Assembly (NCBI GenBank): GCA_946481275.1
Contig: CAMLMV010000037.1
Location: forward strand, 1-64,000
Direction of reading: 5' to 3'
DNA from: an uncultured Massilia sp.
GTDB taxonomy: Bacteria; Pseudomonadota; Gammaproteobacteria; Burkholderiales; Burkholderiaceae
DNA: 64,000 nucleotides
Below are positions 45,039 to 53,497 of the stretch, piece after piece. The translations under genes were made by a program, and so were the position numbers. The notes below the pieces were generated by a model. It saw nothing but the letters and a program-made list of their open reading frames with translations, was not told the DNA's origin and made no database searches. The stretch's first letter is position 1. Each line of letters starts with the position of its first letter.

Positions 45039-45318
45039 GCCGTCAAACCAATGCGGCGCAGAAACCCAATCACCAGCGGGTCAAATGCGGTTCAGCCGCA
45101 ATTCGGGGTCAGAGCACATTTTCGGCGCAATTCGGGGTCAGAGCACATTTTTGAGAAATTGTTCTGCAGCAAGAACGGTCCGACGGTCGCCGTGCAGTCG
45201 CTCTCGGATAGAACCCTGCCATCGCCATCGGGCGCGTTGACGGTTAAGCCGAAAACATTGATACGAAATGTGCTCTGACCCCGAATTTAAGAAAAAACGT
45301 GCTCTGACCCCGAATTTG
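44988..45318. other. Intergenic region holding the inverted repeat element
   Basis: The gap between the uvsE start (counted from 44987) and the kinase stop at 45319 has no convincing gene. It contains four copies of a 22-23 bp repeat (45100-45317) and about 110 bp of unique DNA between the two pairs. Part of it is the possible longer N terminus of uvsE. Confidence 0.7.
45100..45317. repeat. Inverted-pair repeat element (REP/BIME-like)
   Basis: Four copies of a repeat whose core is ATTCGGGGTCAGAGCAC are present. Two are in direct orientation at 45100-45122 and 45129-45151. Two are inverted, at 45266-45287 and about 45299-45317. Only 6 and 11 nt lie between the members of each pair, and about 114 nt between the pairs. 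The layout (two direct copies facing two inverted copies) resembles BIME elements moved by REP-associated tyrosine transposases. No transposase gene is in the window. The last copy touches the kinase stop codon. Confidence 0.8.
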
Positions 45319-47754
45319 TCAGGCCGGTTCGGTGATCGGCAGCAGCGGCAGCGTGACGGTGAACGTGCTCCCGCGCCCCGGGCCGGCGCTGGCGGCGTCG
45401 ACCTGGCCGCCGTGCAGTTCGACGAGCTTGCGCACGAGCGCGAGGCCCAGGCCCAGGCCGCCCTGGGCGCGGTCGAGCGTGCGCGAGCCTTGCGTGAACA
45501 GGTCGAACACGACGGGCAGCAGGTCGGGACCGATGCCGTTGCCGTTGTCGCGCACTGCCAGGAAGGCGTGGCCGTCGGCGGCTTCCAGTTCGACCTCGAT
45601 GTGTCCGCCCTCCGGCGTGTATTTCGCCGCGTTGGTGAGCAGGTTCGCGACCACCTGCACGAGGCGCGTGTGGTCGCCGTCCACCATCACGGGCGCTTCG
45701 CCGAGCGCGACGTCGAGCCCGTGGCGGCGCGCGTCGACGAGCGGGCGGACCTGTTCTGCGGCCTCCGCGACGACGCGGCGCAGGTCGATCGGCTGCCTGG
45801 CCACGGCGACGAGGCCGCGCGTGACGCGCGAGACGTCCAGCAGGTCGTTCACGATGTGCCGCATGTGCGTGACCTGGCGCGCGATGATGTCGCTGATCTG
45901 CTTCACGCGCGGCTCGCCCGCATAGGCCAGGCGCAGCATGTCGGCCGCGCTGGAGATCGGCGCCAGCGGGTTCCTCAGTTCGTGCGCCAGCATGGCGAGG
46001 AATTCGTCCTTGCGCCGGTCGGCCAGCTGCAGCGCTTCTTCCGCGCGCTTGCGCTCCGTGATGTCGATCGCGACGACGTGCACGACGGTGCTGCGGCCGT
46101 CGGCGCCGAGGCCGAGGCGGCCGCGCAGGTCGATCCACGCGAGGCGGCCGTCGTCGGCGCGGCGGATGCGCGGCGTGGCGCGGTATTCGCCGCCGGCGCG
46201 GATGGCTTGCTCGACCGTGTCGCGCAGGGGCTGGCGGTCGTCCGGATGGACGAGCTTCTGCAGCTCGGCGATGTTGCGCCAGTTCTTGCCGAACACGCTG
46301 TGCAGGTTGGCCGAGAAGGTGACCTGGCCGCTGTCCGGATCGCGTTCCCACACGGCCATGCGGGCGGCGACGAGGCCTTGCTGCAGGCGCTCCTCGCTGT
46401 AGCGCACGGCGCGTTCCGCCCGTTCCAGCGGCGTGACGTCGGTGCACGTGCCGAACCACTGGACGATGTGGCCGGCCTCGTCGCGCAGCGGCGCCACCGA
46501 CGTGAAGAAGCTGCGGTAGCGGCCGTCCGCGCCGCGCAGCGGGAAGGTCATCTGCGCCATGTTGCCGCTGGCGAGGGCTTCCTTCCAGCGCCGCATCACC
46601 TGCGGCAGCACCTCGGGATCGTGGTAGCGGTGCCACTCGTCGGCGCCGGTGCTTCCCGGCGGACTGCCCGTGAACTCGTGCCAGCGCTCGTTGAACCAGA
46701 CAATGTTGCCGTCCGGGTCGGCCATCCACACGAGCTGCGGGATGTTGTTCGCGAGCTGCAGGAACTTGCGGCGTTCTTCCTCCAGGTGCGCGCGCTGTTC
46801 GTACAGGCGGTCGAGCATGCGGTTGAGCGCGCGCGCCAGGCTGGCGACTTCGCGCGAGCCCTCGAGCGGCGCGCGCTGGGTGCCGATGTCGTCGCCCAGG
46901 CTGGCGGAGAACGTCTCCAGGCGGCGCAGGTCGCGCGTGAGGCCGTGCGCCAGCCGCGCCGCGAGGATGAACACGATCAGCGCGAGCAGGCAGGCGACGA
47001 CGAGGATCAGGAGGTACTGCGGGCCCGACGTCTCGAGCGGCAGCGGCAGGCGGCGCTCGTCCTCGCGCAGCACGAGGCCCACGTGGGCCAGGCGCGGCGG
47101 CAACGGCACGGGCGCCGCGATCTCGTGCGCGCCGGCCGCCTTGGCCGCCGCCTTGTCCACGGCTCCGGACGCGAGGATGGCCCACGACGTCGGCTTCAGG
47201 TCGGCCAGCCGCACCTTGTACATCAGGGCGCCCTCCGGCGTGCGCGTGCGCTGGTAGCGCAGCAGCACGACGCCGAGCAGCTCCCCGCCGTCGGGACCGG
47301 TCTGCAGCGTGGCGCGTTCGTCGCCGTTTCCCAGACGCGTGCGCAGCCATGCCATGTCGGCATCCGTGAAGCCGGGGACGCCGTTGTCGGCGATCTCCTT
47401 GCCCTCGAAGTCCGTGAACACCAGGCGCAGCGGGATGCCGTTCATGTGGCGCAGGCCGTGCAGGAACGGCGTCAGATAGGTTTCCTTGCCGGCGCTGTCG
47501 ACGAGCGCCGTGGCCAGGATCGGGCTCGCGCCCACTTCGTGCAGGCGCGTGACCACGGCGTCCAGGTTGTGGGCGACCGTCTCGGCGTGGAACGCGACTT
47601 CGCGTTTCTGCAGCAGGGCGTTGGCCTGCGCGCGCTGGTGGTCGATCAGCCAGAACGAGACGCCGGCGATGAGCAGGACGGCGGCCGCCGTCAGGATCGC
47701 GGCCGCGTTCGCGAAGCGGCGCGCCAGGCTGGCCGGAGCGGATGCGTCGATCAT
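45319..47754 (-). CDS. Membrane sensor histidine kinase with HAMP and two PAS domains
   Basis: This 811-residue kinase has two transmembrane segments (about residues 18-40 and 262-284) around a 220-residue periplasmic part. A HAMP region (RLAHGLTRDLRRLETFSASLG), two PAS/PAC domains (FLQLANNIPQLVWMADPDG; LVAARMAVWERDPDSGQVTF) and a HisKA box with AHELRNPLAP follow. The ATPase domain has NLLTNAAKYTPEGG, VRDNGNGIG and GGLGLGLALVRKLVELHGG. The ATG at 47754 lies 1 nt after the stop of the periplasmic binding protein gene, so the two are co-transcribed. No receiver domain is present, and no response regulator gene lies beside it. Confidence 0.92.
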   Translation of the reverse strand: MIDASAPASLARRFANAAAILTAAAVLLIAGVSFWLIDHQRAQANALLQKREVAFHAETVAHNLDAVVTRLHEVGASPILATALVDSAGKETYLTPFLHGLRHMNGIPLRLVFTDFEGKEIADNGVPGFTDADMAWLRTRLGNGDERATLQTGPDGGELLGVVLLRYQRTRTPEGALMYKVRLADLKPTSWAILASGAVDKAAAKAAGAHEIAAPVPLPPRLAHVGLVLREDERRLPLPLETSGPQYLLILVVACLLALIVFILAARLAHGLTRDLRRLETFSASLGDDIGTQRAPLEGSREVASLARALNRMLDRLYEQRAHLEEERRKFLQLANNIPQLVWMADPDGNIVWFNERWHEFTGSPPGSTGADEWHRYHDPEVLPQVMRRWKEALASGNMAQMTFPLRGADGRYRSFFTSVAPLRDEAGHIVQWFGTCTDVTPLERAERAVRYSEERLQQGLVAARMAVWERDPDSGQVTFSANLHSVFGKNWRNIAELQKLVHPDDRQPLRDTVEQAIRAGGEYRATPRIRRADDGRLAWIDLRGRLGLGADGRSTVVHVVAIDITERKRAEEALQLADRRKDEFLAMLAHELRNPLAPISSAADMLRLAYAGEPRVKQISDIIARQVTHMRHIVNDLLDVSRVTRGLVAVARQPIDLRRVVAEAAEQVRPLVDARRHGLDVALGEAPVMVDGDHTRLVQVVANLLTNAAKYTPEGGHIEVELEAADGHAFLAVRDNGNGIGPDLLPVVFDLFTQGSRTLDRAQGGLGLGLALVRKLVELHGGQVDAASAGPGRGSTFTVTLPLLPITEPA

Positions 47755-47755
47755 G

Positions 47756-48964
47756 TCAGTCGCCCGCCGGCACCAGCACGCCGTCGGCACGGTAGCGCGC
47801 CAGCAGCAGGTCGTCCGGGCCGAGCGCTTCGTGGCGGGCCGGCGTGAACGGCGGAGAATAGGTCTTGACGAGGCCGTGGACGGTGCCGAGACGCTCGAGC
47901 GCGTCGCGCACGGCCTTGCGGTCGGTGCTGCCGGCGCGGTCGATCGCGAGCGCGAGGATGTGCGTGAGGTCGTAGGCGTGCGCGGCGCCCACGGGACCCT
48001 TGATGTCCTCGATGCGGCGGACCTTCGACACCTGCGCCGCGCTGGCGAGGAAGCGTTTGACGCGGGCCGGGTCGGCGCGGAAGAAGCTGAAGGTCTGGAT
48101 CACGGAAAAGTCGACCTGCTGCAGCGCTTGGCCCGCCTGGGCCGCGAACTCGCCGCCCGTCACGCCCCAGTGGCTCAGGATCGGCAGGCGTTGTGCTTTC
48201 GGCAGCGCGGCCACTTCGCGCACGAGGATCGCCGCCTCGTCGTCGTTGGCGACGAGGACGATGGCCTGGGCGCCGGCCGCGCGCAGGTGCTGGTAATTGT
48301 CGACGAGGCTCGTGTCGCGCCAGTTGTACCACGACGTGCCGACGAGCTTCAGCGCGGGCAGCTTTTCCGCCGCGCGGGCCGCCGCCTGGGCATTGCTGCG
48401 GCCCCAGGACGTGTTGGTCAGCAGCAGGCCGATGCGGTCGAGGCCGCGCCGGTGCGCCGTCTGCAGCAGCTTCGGCATGGCGAGGGAATCGCGCAGCGAC
48501 AGGCGGTATACATAGTTCGGGCGCATGTCGTTGTCGACGATGACGTCGGCCGACGACCACGGCGCCATGAAGAGCAGGCGCGTGTCGCGCAGCGTCGGCA
48601 GTTCCTCGATGATGACGGGGCTGAAGCGGCCGCCGAACACCGCCACGAGATCGGGCATCGCCGCGAATTCCTGGATGTTGCGGATGCCGCGCGCCGGGAT
48701 CGAACGATGGTCTTTCGTCACGATTTCCAATGGCCGGCCACGCAGCACGCCGCCGGCCGCGTTGATCTCGGCGATGGCCGCGCGCATGCCCAGTTCGACG
48801 GCCTGGGCCGATGTCGAATTGTCCAGTCCGAATTCACCGTCGATCCCCAGCAGCACGGGGCCGGGCGCGGCCGCACGTGCCGTCGGCAGCAACAGGCCGG
48901 AAAGCGACAGGGCGGCGGCGACGAACCGGCGGCGGGGGGAGAACGTGGTATTCGAGGCGGACAT
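47756..48964 (-). CDS. Periplasmic ligand-binding protein (branched-chain amino-acid type)
   Basis: This 402-residue protein belongs to the Peripla_BP_6 group (LivJ-like). The signal peptide contains SPRRRFVAAALSLSG, which looks like a Tat signal. The fold pattern includes VLLGIDGEFGLDNSTSAQAVELG, AAIAEINAAGGVLRGRPLEIV, FGGRFSPVIIEELP and AIVLVANDDEAAIL. No permease or ATPase genes lie near. It is followed by the sensor kinase gene with 1-2 nt spacing. This suggests it delivers a ligand signal to the kinase, not to a transporter; that is inference from operon structure. Confidence 0.9.
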   Translation of the reverse strand: MSASNTTFSPRRRFVAAALSLSGLLLPTARAAAPGPVLLGIDGEFGLDNSTSAQAVELGMRAAIAEINAAGGVLRGRPLEIVTKDHRSIPARGIRNIQEFAAMPDLVAVFGGRFSPVIIEELPTLRDTRLLFMAPWSSADVIVDNDMRPNYVYRLSLRDSLAMPKLLQTAHRRGLDRIGLLLTNTSWGRSNAQAAARAAEKLPALKLVGTSWYNWRDTSLVDNYQHLRAAGAQAIVLVANDDEAAILVREVAALPKAQRLPILSHWGVTGGEFAAQAGQALQQVDFSVIQTFSFFRADPARVKRFLASAAQVSKVRRIEDIKGPVGAAHAYDLTHILALAIDRAGSTDRKAVRDALERLGTVHGLVKTYSPPFTPARHEALGPDDLLLARYRADGVLVPAGD

Positions 48965-49222
48965 GGCATTCGCTGACAGAGCGGAATCTGGAATTCTAAC
49001 GTCATACCGGCAGGCTTTACTTCATTCTGCGACGAAATGGCGTTGCGATGCTGCAACTTAGTATTCCATTGAGAAATATGGCGTGTATCATGGAATCGTG
49101 ACACGGCCCCGCCCACGCAGGCGCGGCACGTGAGGGCCTCATCCTCGCCCTTTCACCGCTCCGGCCCGCCGCCACGACCCGCCGCGCGCATCCGCAGCAT
49201 TACCGTTTCCGTCGAGGTGCAC

Positions 49223-50845
49223 ATGAATATCCAGAATCTCAAAATCGGGGCCCGGCTCGGGCTCGCGTTCGCCGCCGTGCTCGCACTGTCGGCCCTGCTG
49301 ACCGTCGTCGGCGCGCTGCGGCTGCAGCAGGTGGTCGGCGCGACCGCGGACATGGACGAGTCGATCAGCAAGACCCGCCTGGCCGACCGCAGGCTGGCCA
49401 GTACCCGTATCAACCGTGCCCTGACCGAAGCGCGCCTGCGCGCCGTGGACGCGGAGGATCGCGAGCGCATCAACGTCAAGATGAAGGCGAACAGCGAAGA
49501 GATCAGCCGCATCGACGGGGAATTGCAGCGTCTCGTCGCGAGCAGCGAAGGGAAGCGGCTGTTCGCGGCCCTCGGCGAGCGGCGCAAGGCGTACACGACG
49601 GCGCGCAAGAAGCTGTTTGCCCTCAAGGATGGCGGCACCGTCGACGCAAGCGCCATCGAGCGCGCGGCCGACGCCGAGATGAATCCGGCGCTTGCCGCGT
49701 ACGAGGCGGCCGCCGCCGACCTGGCCGAGCACCAGAAAACGGGATTCGACGACGCCAAGACGCGCGTCGAGGGCATCGCGGCGAGCGGGCGCCTGCTGCT
49801 GGTCGGCGTCGGCATCGCGGCCGTGCTGCTGGGCGCGGCGCTGGCATGGTGGCTCACGCGCAGCATCACCGGCCCGCTGCGCCGGGCGGTGGCGGTGGCC
49901 AACGCGGTCGCGCAGGGCGACCTGACGACGCGGATCGAGGTCGAGCGCCGCGACGAGACGGGCGACCTGATGATCGCGCTGCAGACGATGAACGCGAACC
50001 TGAACGCGCTGGTGACGCGCGTGCGCAGCGGTGCCGACACCATCGCCACCGCCGCCGTCGAGGTGGCCACCGGCAACCACGACCTGTCGGCGCGCACCGA
50101 GCAGCAGGCCGGCGCACTGGAAGAGAGCGCGGCATCGATGGAAGAATTGACGAGCACCGTGCGCCAGAACGCGGAGAATGCCCGGCAGGGCAACCAGATG
50201 GCGGCGTCGGCGTCGACCGTGGCCGTGCGCGGCGGCGACGTCGTCGCGCAAGTGGTCGAGACGATGGGCGCGATCGACGCGTCGTCCAAGAAGATCGTCG
50301 ACATCATCGGCGTCATCGACGGCATCGCGTTCCAGACGAACATCCTGGCGCTCAACGCGGCCGTGGAAGCGGCGCGCGCCGGTGAACAGGGCCGCGGCTT
50401 CGCCGTCGTGGCGAACGAAGTGCGCACCCTGGCCCAGCGCTCGGCCGGCGCGGCCAGGGAGATCAAGGAACTCATCGGCGATTCCGTCGAGAAGGTCGCG
50501 ACCGGTTCGCGTCTCGTCGGCGAGGCCGGCACGACGATCCAGGAAGTCGTCGCCAGCGTGCGCCGCGTGTCGGACATCATGGCCGAGATCTCGGCCGCGT
50601 CGGGCGAGCAGAGCGCCGGCATCGAACAGGTCGGCGCCGCGATCCTGCAGATGGACCAGGTGACGCAGCAGAACGCGGCGCTCGTCGAGGAGGCCGCGGC
50701 GGCCACGGAATCCATGCAGGAACAGGCGCGCAGCCTGGCCGAGGCGGTCAGCGTGTTCAAGCTGGACCATGCGACCGCACCCGCGCCGGCGCGCACGGCT
50801 CTTGCCTCGGCGCACCGTTTTGGGCATGGCGCACCGGCGTGGTGA
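49223..50845 (+). CDS. Methyl-accepting chemotaxis protein
   Basis: This 540-residue chemoreceptor has a first membrane segment (about residues 10-32), a four-helix-bundle-like periplasmic sensor, a second membrane segment ([22 protein letters not shown]) and HAMP. The long cytoplasmic signalling helix contains the tip [20 protein letters not shown] and [19 protein letters not shown]. There is no CheR-docking pentapeptide at the C terminus. The ATG at 49223 begins just before the first membrane segment. It is similar in design to the next gene, with a diverged sensor half. The ligand is unknown. Confidence 0.93.
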   Translation: MNIQNLKIGARLGLAFAAVLALSALLTVVGALRLQQVVGATADMDESISKTRLADRRLASTRINRALTEARLRAVDAEDRERINVKMKANSEEISRIDGELQRLVASSEGKRLFAALGERRKAYTTARKKLFALKDGGTVDASAIERAADAEMNPALAAYEAAAADLAEHQKTGFDDAKTRVEGIAASGRLLLVGVGIAAVLLGAALAWWLTRSITGPLRRAVAVANAVAQGDLTTRIEVERRDETGDLMIALQTMNANLNALVTRVRSGADTIATAAVEVATGNHDLSARTEQQAGALEESAASMEELTSTVRQNAENARQGNQMAASASTVAVRGGDVVAQVVETMGAIDASSKKIVDIIGVIDGIAFQTNILALNAAVEAARAGEQGRGFAVVANEVRTLAQRSAGAAREIKELIGDSVEKVATGSRLVGEAGTTIQEVVASVRRVSDIMAEISAASGEQSAGIEQVGAAILQMDQVTQQNAALVEEAAAATESMQEQARSLAEAVSVFKLDHATAPAPARTALASAHRFGHGAPAW

Positions 50846-50938
50846 GTGTGCTGGCTATTTAGGTGCAAATGACTGCGTATTAGCAGGGGATTGCACTATT
50901 TTGTAGTCAGATGGCAACAACCGGGGTTTCGGCGCCCG

Positions 50939-50959
50939 TCAAACTGCTCTACAGTTTGA
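50939..50959. promoter_or_regulatory. Perfect hairpin between the two chemoreceptor genes
   Basis: TCAAACTG (50939-50946) and CAGTTTGA (50952-50959) form a perfect 8-bp inverted repeat with a 5-nt loop, ending 25 nt before the next start. It has no T tract, so an operator or mRNA hairpin in the leader is more likely than a terminator. Confidence 0.5.
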
Positions 50960-50984
50960 TTGCGTCCATCATCCCGGTTACCCC

Positions 50985-52583
50985 ATGCCCAAACACCTCA
51001 GCATCAAGACCCGTCTCATCTTCCTGACCGTACTGTTGAGTGCGGTTTCCATCCTCGTCGGCGCCGTCGGCCTCGTGAACCAGGGTGCGACGAACGCCGC
51101 GCTGGGCACCGTCTACCACGACCGGCTGCTGGTGCTCTCCCGGCTCGGCCATATCCTCTCGCTGATGCAGCAGAACCAGAACGCCCTGTCGAGCGCGGCG
51201 CTGGCGGCCGAGGCGGACAACGGCCCCGTGATCGCGGACGTCGAAGGGCGCATCCGCGAGATCAGCAGCTTGTGGGACCGCTACAAGGCAACGCCGCTGA
51301 GCCCGGAAGAACAGGCGCTCGCCCAGACCTTCATCCACAGCCGCATGGCGTTCGTGCAGGACGGCCTCAAGCCGACCATGGCGGCCCTGCACGGCAACGA
51401 CGTCGAGCGGATCCGCGCCCTCGTCAAGGGCCCGCTGAAGGAGCGTTTCCTCGTCGCGCAACAGAACATGCAGGCGCTCGTGCAGCTGCAGCAGGACCTC
51501 GCCAGGACGCAGTACGACCAGGCCCTGGCGCGCTACGAGCGCGCGCGCAACCTGTCGATCGCCCTGATCGCGGTGGGTGCGCTGGCCGGCGCCCTCGTGG
51601 CCGCGCTGCTCATCCGCGGCATCGGCGCGTCGCTGGCCGAAGCCGTGCGCCTGGCGCGCAGCGTGGCCGCCGGCGACCTGACGCAGGACGTGCGCATCGA
51701 GCGCCATGACGAGATCGGCCAGTTGCTGGCGGCGCTGCAGGCCATGAACGGGTCGCTGGTCGCCATCGTGGGCGAAGTGCGCCGCGGCACGGATACCATC
51801 GCGGCGGCGTCGGACCAGATCGCGGCCGGCAGCCAGGACCTGTCGGCCCGCACCGAGCAGCAGGCGACGTCGCTGGAAGAGACGGCCGCGTCGGTGGAAG
51901 AACTGACGTCGGCGGTGAAGCACAATGCGGACAATGCGCGCCAGGCGAATACGCTGGCCGAGGCGGCGTCCGGCGTGGCGGGACGCGGCGGCGCCGTGAT
52001 CCGCGAAGTGGTGGGCACGATGGGCGAGATCAGCGCATCGTCGCGCCGCATCGCCGAAATCATCAGCGTCATCGACGGCATCGCGTTCCAGACGAACATC
52101 CTGGCGCTGAACGCGGCCGTGGAAGCGGCGCGCGCGGGCGAGCAGGGGCGCGGATTCGCCGTCGTGGCGACGGAGGTGCGCAACCTGGCGCAGCGCTCGG
52201 CCGCGGCGGCGCGCGAGATCAAGGGGCTGATCGAGCATTCGGTCGAACGCGTGGAGGCGGGCGGCCGGCTCGTCGAGCAGGCGGGCGCGACGATGCAGGA
52301 GATCGTCGCGAGCGTGCACCGCGTCACGGACATCATGGGCGAGATCACGTCGGCAAGCAGCGAGCAGACGGCCGGCATCGGCCAGATCAACGTCGCGGTG
52401 GCGCAGATGGACCAGGTGACGCAACAGAATGCGGCCCTGGTCGAGGAAGCGGCGGCGGCGGCCGGCGCGATGCGAGACGAGGCCAGGCGCCTGGCCGCGT
52501 CGGTCGGCGTGTTCCGCACCCGCGCGCAATCCGCCGCCGTGCCGGTGCCGGCGGCACGGCGTCCGGCACTGGCACGGGCTTGA
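50985..52583 (+). CDS. Methyl-accepting chemotaxis protein
   Basis: This 532-residue chemoreceptor starts with a membrane segment ([20 protein letters not shown]). A periplasmic helical sensor (about 35-185), a second membrane segment ([22 protein letters not shown]), HAMP and the signalling domain follow. The tip again reads [20 protein letters not shown], followed by [19 protein letters not shown]. It shares the signalling half with the preceding gene, while the sensor halves differ, as expected of paralogues with different ligands. Its TGA directly abuts the stop of the convergent gene. No CheR pentapeptide is seen. Confidence 0.93.
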   Translation: MPKHLSIKTRLIFLTVLLSAVSILVGAVGLVNQGATNAALGTVYHDRLLVLSRLGHILSLMQQNQNALSSAALAAEADNGPVIADVEGRIREISSLWDRYKATPLSPEEQALAQTFIHSRMAFVQDGLKPTMAALHGNDVERIRALVKGPLKERFLVAQQNMQALVQLQQDLARTQYDQALARYERARNLSIALIAVGALAGALVAALLIRGIGASLAEAVRLARSVAAGDLTQDVRIERHDEIGQLLAALQAMNGSLVAIVGEVRRGTDTIAAASDQIAAGSQDLSARTEQQATSLEETAASVEELTSAVKHNADNARQANTLAEAASGVAGRGGAVIREVVGTMGEISASSRRIAEIISVIDGIAFQTNILALNAAVEAARAGEQGRGFAVVATEVRNLAQRSAAAAREIKGLIEHSVERVEAGGRLVEQAGATMQEIVASVHRVTDIMGEITSASSEQTAGIGQINVAVAQMDQVTQQNAALVEEAAAAAGAMRDEARRLAASVGVFRTRAQSAAVPVPAARRPALARA

Positions 52584-53051
52584 TCAGAACTTGGCTTTCT
52601 GCGCCTGCAGCTGTTCGCGCAGCTGGTGCGCGTTGAAGTGGCTGTAGTCCTTGTTCAGTTCAAGATCGACGAGCGGCTTGAGCTGGTTGTCCAGCTGGCC
52701 GCGCAGCACGCCCAGGAACTTCGGCTCGGCCACCAGTTCCAGTTTCTGGAAGCGCTGCTCCTGCCAGCCCTTCAGCAGGTAGTTGCAGATGTCCTTGGCA
52801 AAGAACTCGGCGTCGTGCTGTTCCGGCGTCTGCGCCGGCTGGTACTGCTTGTTCGGCGTGGCGCCGCCCGTGTTGTGGATGCTCTGGCCGGCGGACGTGG
52901 GGCCGAGCCGGTCCGTGTTGATGTCCACGTCGCGCAGGCGCGCGTTGGCGCTGACCATGTTCTCGACTTCGATGTAAGGCTGCTTGGGGTCCGATTCGGC
53001 GAAGATGCGGGCGCGGCCCGCGTCGGCGGATACGATCCAGGTGGTAGGCAT
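52584..53051 (-). CDS. Host attachment family protein
   Basis: This 155-residue protein matches the Host_attach family (Pfam name; the biochemical function is unsettled). It has TTWIVSADAGRARIFAE at the N terminus, then GATPNKQYQPAQTPEQHDAE and FAKDICNYLLKGWQEQRFQKLELVAEP (shown here in part), and ends with LREQLQAQKAKF. The ATG at 53051 is preceded by GGGGAAAGC; the longer frame to 53105 lacks a ribosome site. Its stop is directly adjacent to the stop of the convergent chemoreceptor gene. Confidence 0.88.
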   Translation of the reverse strand: MPTTWIVSADAGRARIFAESDPKQPYIEVENMVSANARLRDVDINTDRLGPTSAGQSIHNTGGATPNKQYQPAQTPEQHDAEFFAKDICNYLLKGWQEQRFQKLELVAEPKFLGVLRGQLDNQLKPLVDLELNKDYSHFNAHQLREQLQAQKAKF

Positions 53052-53164
53052 GCTTTCCCCCTTTTTCCGAAAGTAAATTTGAAGATGTAGGCCCACCGGG
53101 GCCATACAGGCTGAGGAGAGTCTAGCGCAACCAGGATTTTCACGAGGTACGCTAGACTGGCGCC

Positions 53165-53365
53165 ATGCAAAAACTCCTCATCGTCCTCGGCCTCGTGCTG
53201 CTCGCCGCAGGCCTCCTCTGGCCCTGGCTGCGCCGGTTCCCGTTCGGCCGTCTTCCCGGCGACATCCACATTGTGCGCGAAGGCTTTTCCTTCAATTTCC
53301 CCATCGTCACCTGCCTCATCATCTCGATCGTCGTCTCGATCGTGCTGTGGTTCTTCCGCCGCTGA
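53165..53365 (+). CDS. DUF2905 family small membrane protein
   Basis: This 66-residue protein has two transmembrane segments (MQKLLIVLGLVLLAAGLLWPW and FPIVTCLIISIVVSIVLWFF, each shortened here). They are joined by RRFPFGRLPGDIHIVREGFSF, the conserved DUF2905 linker (given in part). The length is typical of the family. The function is unknown. The start at 53165 has no strong ribosome site, but homologues start at the same place. Confidence 0.88.
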   Translation: MQKLLIVLGLVLLAAGLLWPWLRRFPFGRLPGDIHIVREGFSFNFPIVTCLIISIVVSIVLWFFRR

Positions 53366-53497
53366 TTAGCAAGATTTGACAAACACGGTCGGAATTTCAA
53401 CGAGACAATGCGCCCCATACGAAGACGAGAGACGCTGCAGCGTCCACGAATTCGAAACTGGCAAGGTTCCTTGATTACCACAGTTTTGGGAGAGCAC

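Noticed and set aside
53376..53404. TTGACA box upstream of the TonB receptor
   Set aside because: No acceptable -10 box lies 16-18 nt downstream, so it is not called as a promoter.
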